Under the pieces are notes generated by a model. It was not told where the DNA came from and made no database searches. It saw only the letters and a program-made list of their open reading frames with translations. A stretch of DNA of 64,000 nt from JAVVUJ01 sp964582545 (GTDB taxonomy: Bacteria; Bacillota; Clostridia; Peptostreptococcales; Anaerovoracaceae): assembly GCA_964582545.1 (NCBI GenBank), contig CAZOSB010000001.1:1-64000 (forward strand), read 5' to 3'. The number at the start of each line of letters is the position of its first letter. Within the stretch, counting starts at the first letter, position 1. Positions 25,067-33,144 of the stretch are shown in pieces. A program made the position numbers and the translations under genes.

Positions 25067-25723
25067 ATGATCAAAGAAGTAAAATTGATTCAAAAGTTAT
25101 ATGAAATGAAGCGGTATGAGGAAGAACTTTATCGTCAAGGTGTCACCTTTGTAGCCGGGTTGGACGAGGTTGGGCGAGGTCCATTGGCTGGTCCTGTAGT
25201 GGCTGCCGCCGTGATATTACCCAAGGATTTTTCCGTATTGGGTGTGGACGATTCTAAAAAATTGTCCGAAAAGAAAAGAACTGAATTATTTGATGCCATA
25301 ATTGAGAATGCCATATGTTATGGTTTGGGTCTTGAGGATAATCATGTAATAGACCAAAAAAATATATTAGAAGCGACCAAATCCGCAATGGAAAAAGCGG
25401 TGATTCAATTAAATCAGGAACTGAAAAAAATTAGAAATCAAGAGACAGAGTTTCTTCTCATAGATGCGTTGACCTTGAAGGGAGTAGAGATTCCTCAAAG
25501 TTCCATCATAAAGGGGGACAGTAAGAGTGTTTCCATTGCGGCAGCCTCCATTTTGGCGAAGGTAACTAGGGATCGTATGATGATTGAATATCATAGGTTA
25601 TATCCTCATTATGCCTTTCATAAGAACAAGGGCTACGGCACGAAGGAACATTACGAGGGTCTAGATGCACAGGGACTTAGTCCCATACATAGAAGGAGCT
25701 TTCTGAAAAAGTATAAGTATTAG
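25067..25723 (+). CDS. rnhB: ribonuclease HII
   Basis: The 218-aa enzyme removes ribonucleotides from DNA and RNA-DNA hybrids. The active site is visible: GLDEVGRGPLAGPVVAAAV (D, E), LLIDALTL (D), SVSIAAASILAKVTRDRMM and the C-terminal HKNKGYGTKEH. AGGAGAT precedes the ATG. Confidence 0.96.
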   Translation: MIKEVKLIQKLYEMKRYEEELYRQGVTFVAGLDEVGRGPLAGPVVAAAVILPKDFSVLGVDDSKKLSEKKRTELFDAIIENAICYGLGLEDNHVIDQKNILEATKSAMEKAVIQLNQELKKIRNQETEFLLIDALTLKGVEIPQSSIIKGDSKSVSIAAASILAKVTRDRMMIEYHRLYPHYAFHKNKGYGTKEHYEGLDAQGLSPIHRRSFLKKYKY

Positions 25724-25757
25724 CATTGGATAACGTAACGGAAAGAGAAAGAGTAAC

Positions 25758-26582
25758 ATGGATATTATAGAAAAAATGGACAAACTGAGAGATCTTCTCA
25801 AAACATATAAGCACCCGGCAATCGCTTTTTCAGGAGGGGTGGACAGCACGTTTTTGTTGTTGCTTGCACAAGAAACTTTAGGGGATGCAGTGACTGCAAT
25901 TACAGTGCGAGCTGCAGCATTTCCCAAGAGGGAAATGGAGGAAGCGGAGGCATTTTGTAGGGATTACCAAATAAGACAACTTTTTGTAGATATAAATATT
26001 GAGGAAGTGGATGGATTTTTAGAAAACCCATCGGATCGCTGTTACCTATGTAAAAAGGCAATCTTTACAAATATATGGCAGACAGCCAGAGAAAGTGGCT
26101 CCACGGTTTTGGCGGATGGAACCAATGCAGATGACGGGTTGGACTATCGACCGGGACTGAAGGCTTTGCAGGAATTGCAGGTGGTAAGCCCCTTAAAGGA
26201 GGCTAGGCTTACAAAGGAAGAAATACGCTTAATTTTAAAGAAAAAAGGCATGCCGATTTGGGAAAAACCGGCATATGCGTGCTTAGCTACCCGAATCCCG
26301 CACGGAGAGGCTATCACAGAAAAAAAGCTGAGGCAGATTGAATTTTTAGAAGAAAAGCTACATGAAAGGGGTTTTTTGCAAGTGAGAGTTCGACATCATG
26401 GAAGCGTGGCCAGAATAGAAGTATTACCAGAAGAACGATTAAAATTTTTGGATGAAGATTTAATGGAAGAAGTTCATGATTGGGCGTTAAAGGCAGGATT
26501 TCATTTTGCTACGCTAGACTTAAAGGGTTATCGCATGGGAAATATGAATGTTGAGAACAGTAGGATCAGTCTAAGCGAATAA
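25758..26582 (+). CDS. larE: LarE sulfur transferase for nickel-pincer cofactor, three-Cys type
   Basis: The 274-aa protein is an ATP pyrophosphatase-fold LarE: PP-loop SGGVDST (residues 25-31), LADGTNADDGLDYRPGLKAL, and ACLATRIPHGE. LarE converts the biscarboxylated nicotinic acid mononucleotide to a thio acid for the nickel-pincer nucleotide. Besides C175 (matching the sacrificial Cys176 of Lactobacillus LarE), this protein has C95 and C98 in DRCYLCKK. Three-Cys LarE proteins are known to hold a [4Fe-4S] cluster and act catalytically. It begins the larE-larB-larC group. Confidence 0.92.
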   Translation: MDIIEKMDKLRDLLKTYKHPAIAFSGGVDSTFLLLLAQETLGDAVTAITVRAAAFPKREMEEAEAFCRDYQIRQLFVDINIEEVDGFLENPSDRCYLCKKAIFTNIWQTARESGSTVLADGTNADDGLDYRPGLKALQELQVVSPLKEARLTKEEIRLILKKKGMPIWEKPAYACLATRIPHGEAITEKKLRQIEFLEEKLHERGFLQVRVRHHGSVARIEVLPEERLKFLDEDLMEEVHDWALKAGFHFATLDLKGYRMGNMNVENSRISLSE

Positions 26583-26629
26583 GCAAAAAATTTTTTTTAA
26601 ATCATATGAAATGAGATAAGGACATAGGT

Positions 26630-27382
26630 ATGGAGCAAGCATATTTATTAGGCATTTTGAATCAGGTGGCTGACGGAAGTAAGACACCTGAAGATGCGAT
26701 GGAAAGTCTAAAAGAACTCCCCTATACGGATTTAGGGTTTGCCAAAATCGACCAACACCGAAATATCCGTACAGGGTATCCGGAGGCCATCTTCTGTCAA
26801 GGAAAAACCACGGAACAGATTGTGGGCATTCTATCCAGAATGATGGAAAACAATGTAAATATTTTGGGTACAAGAGCTTCGGATGAGGTATATCAAGCGG
26901 TACGGCAGAGGATTCCGCAGGCTATTTACTATCCGCAGGCCAGAATTATTTTAGTTCAAAAACAGGACATCGATATTTCTGAAAAAATCATCGCCGTCGT
27001 CACAGCAGGAACAGCTGATATTCCCGTGGCAGAAGAGGCGGCTGTAACGGCGGAAATTTTAGGAAACCGAGTAGAACGTATTTACGATGTGGGAGTCGCA
27101 GGGATTCATCGTCTGTTGGCACAAGCTGAGCGGATACAAAAGGCCAATGTGGTCATTGTAGTGGCAGGCATGGAGGGGGCACTGGCCAGTGTGGTGGGTG
27201 GTTTAGTGGATAAACCGGTCATTGCCGTGCCCACCAGCGTGGGATATGGTGCTAGCTTTGGTGGAATTTCTGCCCTTCTAACCATGCTGAACAGCTGTGC
27301 TTCCGGGGTTGCCGTGGTGAATATCGACAATGGTTTTGGTGCGGCGTACTTTGCATCAAATGTGAATAAGTTGCGTGGGTGA
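26630..27382 (+). CDS. larB: LarB, nickel-pincer nucleotide carboxylase
   Basis: The 250-aa protein carboxylates and hydrolyses nicotinic acid adenine dinucleotide, the first step in making the nickel-pincer cofactor. Its C-terminal half is PurE-like: VTAGTADIPVAEEAAVTAEILG, YDVGVAGIHRLL, VVAGMEGALASVVGGLVDKPVIAVPTSVGYGASFGG and NIDNGFGAAY. It lies 47 bases after larE and 16 bases before larC. Confidence 0.95.
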   Translation: MEQAYLLGILNQVADGSKTPEDAMESLKELPYTDLGFAKIDQHRNIRTGYPEAIFCQGKTTEQIVGILSRMMENNVNILGTRASDEVYQAVRQRIPQAIYYPQARIILVQKQDIDISEKIIAVVTAGTADIPVAEEAAVTAEILGNRVERIYDVGVAGIHRLLAQAERIQKANVVIVVAGMEGALASVVGGLVDKPVIAVPTSVGYGASFGGISALLTMLNSCASGVAVVNIDNGFGAAYFASNVNKLRG

Positions 27383-27398
27383 GGGGGAAATAACTCAA

Positions 27399-28715
27399 AT
27401 GAAAAGAGTATTATATTTTGATTGTTTTTCAGGTATTAGCGGAGATATGGCAATGGCGGCATTGATCGACTTAGGGTTGGATCAAAACATGGTGCGGGAT
27501 GAATTGGCAAAGCTGCATTTATCAGGTTATGAATTGGACATCAAAAAGACACATCAGCTTTCCATTTCAGGCACTGATGTGACGGTGAGGCTAACGTCTC
27601 AGGATGGAGCTGAACATTTTACCGTAAACCAGGAAGATCAAAGACAGGAAGGGCATTTTCATGAAACTTATGACTACAAACATGCCCATGGATTTCATAC
27701 CCACGATCACCAAAATCTCCATACTATGGAAAGAAATTTGTCGGATATCAGCAAGATTATCCTGGATAGTCACATTTCTCAAAATGCCAAAGATTTAGCC
27801 ATAGACATTTTTCGGGAGATTGCATTGGCTGAGGCAAAGGTGCATGGTAAGCCTGTGGAGGATGTACATTTTCACGAAATCGGTGCGGTGGATTCCATCG
27901 TGGACATTGTGGGCACGGCCATCTGTTTTGATTTGTTAAAGGTGGATATGGTAGTATGTTCTCCGGTGAGAGAAGGCAGAGGATTCGTCCAATGCAGACA
28001 TGGGGTAATGCCTATTCCGGTTCCGGCGGTGGCACAAATGCTCCAAGGTAGTGACATAGAGTTGATTACGGGGGATGTGGAGAAAGAACTGGTTACTCCC
28101 ACGGGGTTTGGAATTCTAAAAGTTCTTATGAAGTCTTGCGGTAAAATGCCAAAGATGAATGTTTTGGCTACGGGTTATGGATTTGGGAAGACTCACACCG
28201 GTAAACTCAACGCACTAAGAATTTTTTTGGGAACCGTAGAAGAAGTTGATAAACATATAAACCCATCATCGGGCATGTTAAATCTTCCGGAGGACATCGT
28301 ATATGTCATGGAAACCAATCTGGATGATTGCACGGGAGAAGTGCTTGGGTATACCATGGAAAGGTTGTTTGAAGAGGGAGCTTTAGATGTATATTTTACT
28401 CCTATTCAAATGAAAAAAAATAGACCTGCACATATGGTTTCTGTCATCTGTAATCGAGACAAAATCAAAACACTTTCGGAACTTTTGTTCAAGGAGACAG
28501 GTACGTTAGGTTTGAGAATCAGGGAGACAAAGAGAATCATTGCCCATCGAGAGGTGAAAAGTTTAGATACGGAGTTTGGTCAGGTGCGAATCAAATACTC
28601 ACAAACCGGTGAAATGGAATCCTTCAAACCAGAGTTGGACAACTGCAAGGATATCGCAAAGAAATATGGACTTCCTTTGAAAGAAGTGCAGCGAAAATTA
28701 AATCGGGATATATAA
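27399..28715 (+). CDS. larC: LarC, nickel insertion protein for the pincer cofactor
   Basis: The 438-aa protein inserts nickel into the pincer precursor using CTP. It begins MKRVLYFDCFSGISGDMAMAAL and has a His-rich segment (HFHETYDYKHAHGFHTHDH, about residues 85-105), then VHFHEIGAVDSIVDIVG, and the C-terminal ETNLDDCTGE...RPAHMVSVIC. In Lactobacillus the gene is split and joined by ribosomal frameshifting; here it is one continuous frame. I start at ATG 27399 rather than the in-frame GTG at 27375. The larA racemase is not in the window. Confidence 0.94.
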   Translation: MKRVLYFDCFSGISGDMAMAALIDLGLDQNMVRDELAKLHLSGYELDIKKTHQLSISGTDVTVRLTSQDGAEHFTVNQEDQRQEGHFHETYDYKHAHGFHTHDHQNLHTMERNLSDISKIILDSHISQNAKDLAIDIFREIALAEAKVHGKPVEDVHFHEIGAVDSIVDIVGTAICFDLLKVDMVVCSPVREGRGFVQCRHGVMPIPVPAVAQMLQGSDIELITGDVEKELVTPTGFGILKVLMKSCGKMPKMNVLATGYGFGKTHTGKLNALRIFLGTVEEVDKHINPSSGMLNLPEDIVYVMETNLDDCTGEVLGYTMERLFEEGALDVYFTPIQMKKNRPAHMVSVICNRDKIKTLSELLFKETGTLGLRIRETKRIIAHREVKSLDTEFGQVRIKYSQTGEMESFKPELDNCKDIAKKYGLPLKEVQRKLNRDI

Positions 28716-28729
28716 TACCAATATTCTTA

Positions 28730-28779
28730 TTAAAAATGTGGTTTCGCCACGTCAGTGAGGGCGATGCCCGCAATTTTAA
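28730..28779 (+). other. candidate structured RNA, three-way junction
   Basis: TTAAAA (28730-28735) pairs with TTTTAA (28774-28779) to close a junction holding GTGG-TTTCG-CCAC (28738-28750) and GGGC-GAT-GCCC (28759-28769), joined by GTCAGTGA. The GC content is far above that of the surroundings. I do not recognise it as a known riboswitch; no T tract follows. Confidence 0.35.
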
Positions 28780-28881
28780 GTGATAATTAACCTTTATTAC
28801 GGAACTAAAACACAAAGAAAAACTAAACACATTTGTTTGAATAAATCCGATCACTGGAAAATAACCAAATATTGTCAGCAA

Positions 28882-28927
28882 AAACAGGAGCAACACGAAT
28901 TTATGTCGCTCCTGTTTCTTTGCCATT
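28882..28927. terminator. 10-bp hairpin, probable terminator
   Basis: AAACAGGAGC (28882-28891) pairs perfectly with GCTCCTGTTT (28918-28927), loop of 26 bases. Followed by CTTT on the plus strand and by TTTTT on the minus strand. Confidence 0.55.
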
Positions 28928-29034
28928 AGGCTCTTAAAAGGATTTGATTTAAGATGTCTTTATGTATGTTAACCTTTTTTAGTTCTTTATTTTGCAGTCA
29001 GAACTCTGCTCCTTCAAAAATACTTAAATAAAAC

Positions 29035-29063
29035 TTGCAGAATATTTCGACGTATGATACTAT
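29035..29063 (+). promoter_or_regulatory. sigma-A type promoter for the cytosine permease operon
   Basis: TTGCAG (29035-29040), 17-base spacer, TACTAT (29058-29063). The leader is about 125 bases long. Confidence 0.6.
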
Positions 29064-29071
29064 AAATAATG

Positions 29072-29159
29072 GAAATAGTTTCATCTAAATAAACGTTAAT
29101 TTTTTAATGTTTTAAAAGATTATTCAGCTATATTAAACTTAATTGTTGAAACTATTTTC
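29072..29159 (+). promoter_or_regulatory. twin operator-like sites flanking the leader
   Basis: GGAAATAGTTTCA (29071-29083) and TGAAACTATTTTC (29147-29159) are inverted copies of each other at 12 of 13 positions, and each is itself a GAAA-N3-TTTC type palindrome. The first covers the predicted transcription start. They may bind the LacI-type regulator encoded in the cluster, with looping between sites. Confidence 0.45.
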
Positions 29160-29194
29160 TATAATTTGATTTTTATTAATGAAAGGAGATTGTC

Positions 29195-30526
29195 ATGAAC
29201 GAAGAAAAGTTACAGCAGACAGAGGTCCAAGGAGGCGTGGATAAGGATTATCCCTTAGACCATGTGCCTATGAGCGCCCGAACGGGGCTTTTGTCCATCA
29301 GTGCAGTATTGATCGGATTTACTTTCTTTACACCCACCATGGCTTCAGGAGCTAGGTTAGGGGCAGCATTTTCTTTTAATGAGTTGGTTTGGATTATTTT
29401 AGCGGGTAGTGCTATCTTGGGACTTTACGTTGCAACCATCTGTGCCATCGGTGCAAAGACAGGATTGACCTCAGTTCTCTTAGCCAAATATACTTTGGGA
29501 AGAGGGGGGGCAAAATGGGCGGACATCATATTAGGTGGAACGCAAATTTTCTGGTATGCCATTACTGCAGAATACATGGGAAATCTCTTTGCTATGGGAT
29601 TAAATATTAATACTTTTTGGGCGAAATTATTCTTTATTATCTTTTGGGGCGTAATCATGGGTGCTACCGCTTTGTTCGGTGTACGCGCTATGGCCATCGT
29701 TTCTTATGTTGCCATTCCTCTCATGGGAGCATTGATGGTATTGGTTATCATCATGGCGGTGAAAGAGGCCGGCAGTATGGAAGCCATTCAGGCCATCGCA
29801 CCTACCTCTGACATGACCATGACCATGGCCATCACGGTAATCGTGGGAACCTTTGCTTCAGGGGGTACACAAGCTGCCAACTGGGCCAGATTTGCTTCCA
29901 GTGCAAAGATTGCTTTTATCGCCGGTCTATTAGGGTTTTTAATCGGTAATGGAATTATGATCTTTTCCGGAATGATTGGGGGACTGGTTTTCCAGACAGG
30001 TGACCTGATCGAACTGATGATGACTATGGGACTGACCGTTTGGGCATTGATTATTTTAACCTTAAACATCTGGACCACCAACAATGCGACTGCATACGCT
30101 TTCGGTATGGCGGGAGCTGAAATGTTTGGAAAAAATGACAAAAGACCTTTTATTTTAGGAGGTATCATTATAGCTTTGGTTATGGCGGTAATCGGAATTT
30201 CTACAATATTTATTCCTATGTTAAACGTGTTTGGAACCTTTATTCCGCCATTGGGTGGAGTTATCATTGGGGATTATCTATTCGTATATAAAGGAAGAAT
30301 TCCCAAGTTGCAATATGTAGAATTCAAAATGTGGAGGGTTGCACCTATCGTTGCATATCTGTTAGGCTGTGCAGCCGCTTACTTGGGCGGAGTTTACAGC
30401 TTCGGAGTTCCATCGCTACAGGGTATCCTGATTGCCATGCTGACCATGCCCTTGATAAATGCTATTTTTAATTCTATGGGAATCAAGGACGCGCATCCGG
30501 TAAAGGATAACGCTGAATACATATAA
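29195..30526 (+). CDS. codB: NCS1 permease, cytosine permease-like
   Basis: The 443-aa protein has about twelve hydrophobic segments and NCS1 features (DHVPMSARTGLLSISAVLIGFTFFTPTMASG, TEY-like AITAEYMGN, LNIWTTNNATAYAFG). It resembles E. coli CodB, a proton-coupled cytosine importer. A cytosine deaminase-like gene follows 15 bases downstream, supporting a nucleobase substrate; allantoin or another NCS1 substrate cannot be excluded. AAAGGAG precedes the ATG. Confidence 0.85.
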   Translation: MNEEKLQQTEVQGGVDKDYPLDHVPMSARTGLLSISAVLIGFTFFTPTMASGARLGAAFSFNELVWIILAGSAILGLYVATICAIGAKTGLTSVLLAKYTLGRGGAKWADIILGGTQIFWYAITAEYMGNLFAMGLNINTFWAKLFFIIFWGVIMGATALFGVRAMAIVSYVAIPLMGALMVLVIIMAVKEAGSMEAIQAIAPTSDMTMTMAITVIVGTFASGGTQAANWARFASSAKIAFIAGLLGFLIGNGIMIFSGMIGGLVFQTGDLIELMMTMGLTVWALIILTLNIWTTNNATAYAFGMAGAEMFGKNDKRPFILGGIIIALVMAVIGISTIFIPMLNVFGTFIPPLGGVIIGDYLFVYKGRIPKLQYVEFKMWRVAPIVAYLLGCAAAYLGGVYSFGVPSLQGILIAMLTMPLINAIFNSMGIKDAHPVKDNAEYI

Positions 30527-30541
30527 AGGAGGGAAAAAAAA

Positions 30542-31834
30542 TTGCTTTTAATAACGAATGCAAAGTTAAGAGATAAGGACGGATTATTTCATATTTTAAT
30601 CAAGGATGGAAGATTTCAGGAGGTTTTGGAGAGCGATCATCCAAAATGGGAGGAAATCACCAAAGAAGGGAATGTGGAAACCATCGATGCAGAGGGAAAG
30701 TTGGTGACAACACCTTTTGTAGACCCACACGTTCACTTGGACGCCGTACTTTCCTCGGGAAAGTTATCTAGGAACAACGAATCGGGGACACTGCTTGAAG
30801 CTATCGATATTTGGAGTGAATGGAAGAAGGATTTGACAAAGGATGTCATTAAGGATAACGCAAAAGAGGTGTTTAAATGGTATGCCGCCAATGGTGTTCT
30901 CAGGGTAAGGACTCATGCAGACTGTACGGATCCCACCTTGCTTACGGTGGAAAGCCTTTTGGAGCTTCGGGAGGAAGTAAAGGATTACATTGACCTGCAG
31001 GTGGTTGCATTTCCACAGAACGGTATCTTCACAGAACCTGACGGTGTGAAACTTTTGACAAAGTCAATCGAAATGGGAGTAGATGTGGTAGGAGGAGCGC
31101 CTCACATTGAGTTTACACGAGAAGATGGAGTAAAAGAAGTGGAATTGGTCTATGATTTGGCTGAAAAAAATCAAAAGCTTATAGACATTCACATCGACGA
31201 AACGGGGGATCCTCATTCCAGATTTATTGAGGTCATGGCAAAGGAAAGCATCGTCAGAGGTTTTGGCGGCAAAGCGGCGGCCAGCCACACTACAGCTATG
31301 CACAATTACAACAACGATTATGCCTTTAAGCTCATAGGAATTTTGGCCAGATCTGGGGTGAATATGATTACCAACCCCTTTGACAACAGTGTACTCCAGA
31401 ACAGAACCGACGGATATCCCAGAAAGAGGGGACATACCAGAGTGGATGAACTGTTAGCCAGAGGTGTTAACGTATCCATCGGTCATGACTCCATCATGGA
31501 TCCTTGGTACTCCATGGGAAAGGGCAGCATGTTACAGGCGGCCAATTTACTCATGCATACGGCGCACATGAACGGAGCAGCGCAAATTCCTCAGCTCTTT
31601 GATATGATTACGGACAACTCTGCAAAGCTGATGCATTTGGACAATTATGGAATTGAAAAAGGGCAGCAAGCGGATCTTTTAATACTGGATGCCAAGGATG
31701 AAGAGGAAGCCATCAGACTGACCAGCGAATGCCTCTATGTGATCAGAAAGGGAAACATTCTCTGCAAGACAAAGCCGGCAGTTCGAGAAGTGTCCATAGG
31801 TGGAAAAACGGAAATGGTTACCTTTAAACTGTAA
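30542..31834 (+). CDS. codA: cytosine deaminase-like amidohydrolase
   Basis: The 430-aa protein has a TTG start behind AAAGGAGGG. It aligns with CodA throughout: DPHVHLD (H63, H65), THADCTDPTL, HIDETGDPHSR, ASHTTAMHNYN, NPFDNSVLQNRTDGYPRKRG, and GHDSIMDPWYSMG with the metal-binding Asp. CodA deaminates cytosine to uracil with a divalent metal. E. coli has HCDEIDDEQSR where this has HIDETGDPHSR, so specificity for a related base or heterocycle is possible. Confidence 0.87.
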   Translation: MLLITNAKLRDKDGLFHILIKDGRFQEVLESDHPKWEEITKEGNVETIDAEGKLVTTPFVDPHVHLDAVLSSGKLSRNNESGTLLEAIDIWSEWKKDLTKDVIKDNAKEVFKWYAANGVLRVRTHADCTDPTLLTVESLLELREEVKDYIDLQVVAFPQNGIFTEPDGVKLLTKSIEMGVDVVGGAPHIEFTREDGVKEVELVYDLAEKNQKLIDIHIDETGDPHSRFIEVMAKESIVRGFGGKAAASHTTAMHNYNNDYAFKLIGILARSGVNMITNPFDNSVLQNRTDGYPRKRGHTRVDELLARGVNVSIGHDSIMDPWYSMGKGSMLQAANLLMHTAHMNGAAQIPQLFDMITDNSAKLMHLDNYGIEKGQQADLLILDAKDEEEAIRLTSECLYVIRKGNILCKTKPAVREVSIGGKTEMVTFKL

Positions 31835-32108
31835 GAAGCGAAGGATGAAACTATATAGAAACTGAGTTAGGAAAATATAATTGCCTGAAATAAAACATAA
31901 AATAATACAAACGAAACAATTTAAAGAATTAAAAATTTAAAATTTAAAGAATTAAAGATCTAAAGAATAGCAAAGTATAAATTTATTATGACTATGTCAT
32001 TTTTTAGCGTTTTCATTGTATTAAAAAAATTACTATGATAAAATGTTTCATACAATGTTTGAATCGGACTGTAAAAAGGGACGTACACTTTTTGGAAAGG
32101 GGACTCAA

Positions 32109-33131
32109 TTGAACATCAAGGCTGTAGCAAAGAAAGCGGACGTATCGGTTACTACAGTATCTAGGGTTTTAAACCACCCTGAATCGGTATCGGTCAAAAC
32201 ACGGGAGCATATTTTAGGGGTGATGAAGCAAATGAACTACACTCCTAATTGGTTTGCTCGGAATATCCAGTCTGCTAAGACGGGTGTGATAGGTTTGATC
32301 GTTCCCGACATGTTAGATCCTGTCAACATGGAAATTGCAAAGGGTATTAGTGATGGTGCCCACCAGAAAAGCTACAGTATTATGTTGTGCAACACGGATT
32401 TTGACTTGGAAAAGGAGAGAGCTTATGTGGAATCTTTTACCGGGAGAAGGGTGGACGGGCTAATATTCATTTCTTCTCTGCTGAAAAAGGCAGATCTTCA
32501 GCGATTGAAAAAAAATGGAGTTCCCTACGTTTTGGCAGGACAAAATTATAGCATGGAAAATGAAAATGTGGTTTATACGGACTATAAAGGGGGAGCGGAA
32601 GAGGCGGTCACCCATCTGACGGAAATGGGTCATAAGCGGATCGCCATGATATTGGGGCAAACGCCAAAAGCAGAAAATGTAGAGAAGTTAGAGGGTTATA
32701 AGATGGCTTTGAAGAAGGCGAAAATTCCTTTTCGGCCAGAATTGATAGTGACGGGGCAAAACAATATGGAAGGGGGATTTGTAGCCACCAGCAAGTTGTT
32801 AGCCCTACAGCAAAGGCCGGATGCAATCTTTGCGTCTACGGATACCATGGCTTTCGGCGCTATGGAGAAAATCAAACAGACGGATTTGAACATTCCGAAG
32901 GACATGGCCTTGATAGGTTTTAACGATTTGAAGACGGGAGCGGTTGTGGAACCCAAGCTGACCACGGTAACCATCCCCATGTACAGAATGGGGCTTTTGG
33001 CAGCAAGGTTGCTTTTTGATATTATTGAGGAGGGTGCAGGGACCATCATCGGGCAAGAGGTAATGCTACAATCCAAGCTGAAAATCAGAAAATCTTGTGG
33101 AAATAAAGAGAGACTTAGAGAAATATGGTAA
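32109..33131 (+). CDS. LacI-family transcriptional repressor
   Basis: The 340-aa protein starts with the LacI helix-turn-helix and hinge (MNIKAVAKKADVSVTTVSRVLNHPESVSVKTREHI) followed by a periplasmic-binding-protein-like sensor (TGVIGLIVPDMLDPVNMEIAKGI ... DAIFASTDTMAFGAMEKI ... TTVTIPMYRMG). I choose TTG 32109, seven bases after AAAGGGG; an in-frame frame-start at 32043 adds a non-homologous extension. It likely controls the cytosine permease/deaminase genes upstream and the dehydrogenase downstream, whose ATG is 13 bases after its stop. Confidence 0.88.
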   Translation: MNIKAVAKKADVSVTTVSRVLNHPESVSVKTREHILGVMKQMNYTPNWFARNIQSAKTGVIGLIVPDMLDPVNMEIAKGISDGAHQKSYSIMLCNTDFDLEKERAYVESFTGRRVDGLIFISSLLKKADLQRLKKNGVPYVLAGQNYSMENENVVYTDYKGGAEEAVTHLTEMGHKRIAMILGQTPKAENVEKLEGYKMALKKAKIPFRPELIVTGQNNMEGGFVATSKLLALQQRPDAIFASTDTMAFGAMEKIKQTDLNIPKDMALIGFNDLKTGAVVEPKLTTVTIPMYRMGLLAARLLFDIIEEGAGTIIGQEVMLQSKLKIRKSCGNKERLREIW

Positions 33132-33144
33132 AGGAGGAATACAC

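Larger units (their letters stand above)
28716..29194. other. spacer between larC and the cytosine permease gene
   Basis: No gene is seen in these 479 bases. It holds a possible three-way-junction RNA (28730-28779), a strong hairpin (28882-28927), a sigma-A promoter (29035-29063) and two matching palindromic sites (29072-29083, 29147-29159). Confidence 0.7.

Noticed and set aside
28738..28770. Fluoride or c-di-GMP riboswitch in the larC-codB spacer
   Set aside because: The conserved bases of those classes are not present; only the stems are suggestive.
29788..30267. 159-codon minus-strand ORF within the permease gene
   Set aside because: Repetitive Ile/Pro-rich composition comes from reading a membrane-protein gene backwards.
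31900..31975. CRISPR-like or tandem repeat (repeated TTAAAGAATTAAA)
   Set aside because: Short, irregular AT-rich direct repeats without spacers of constant length.
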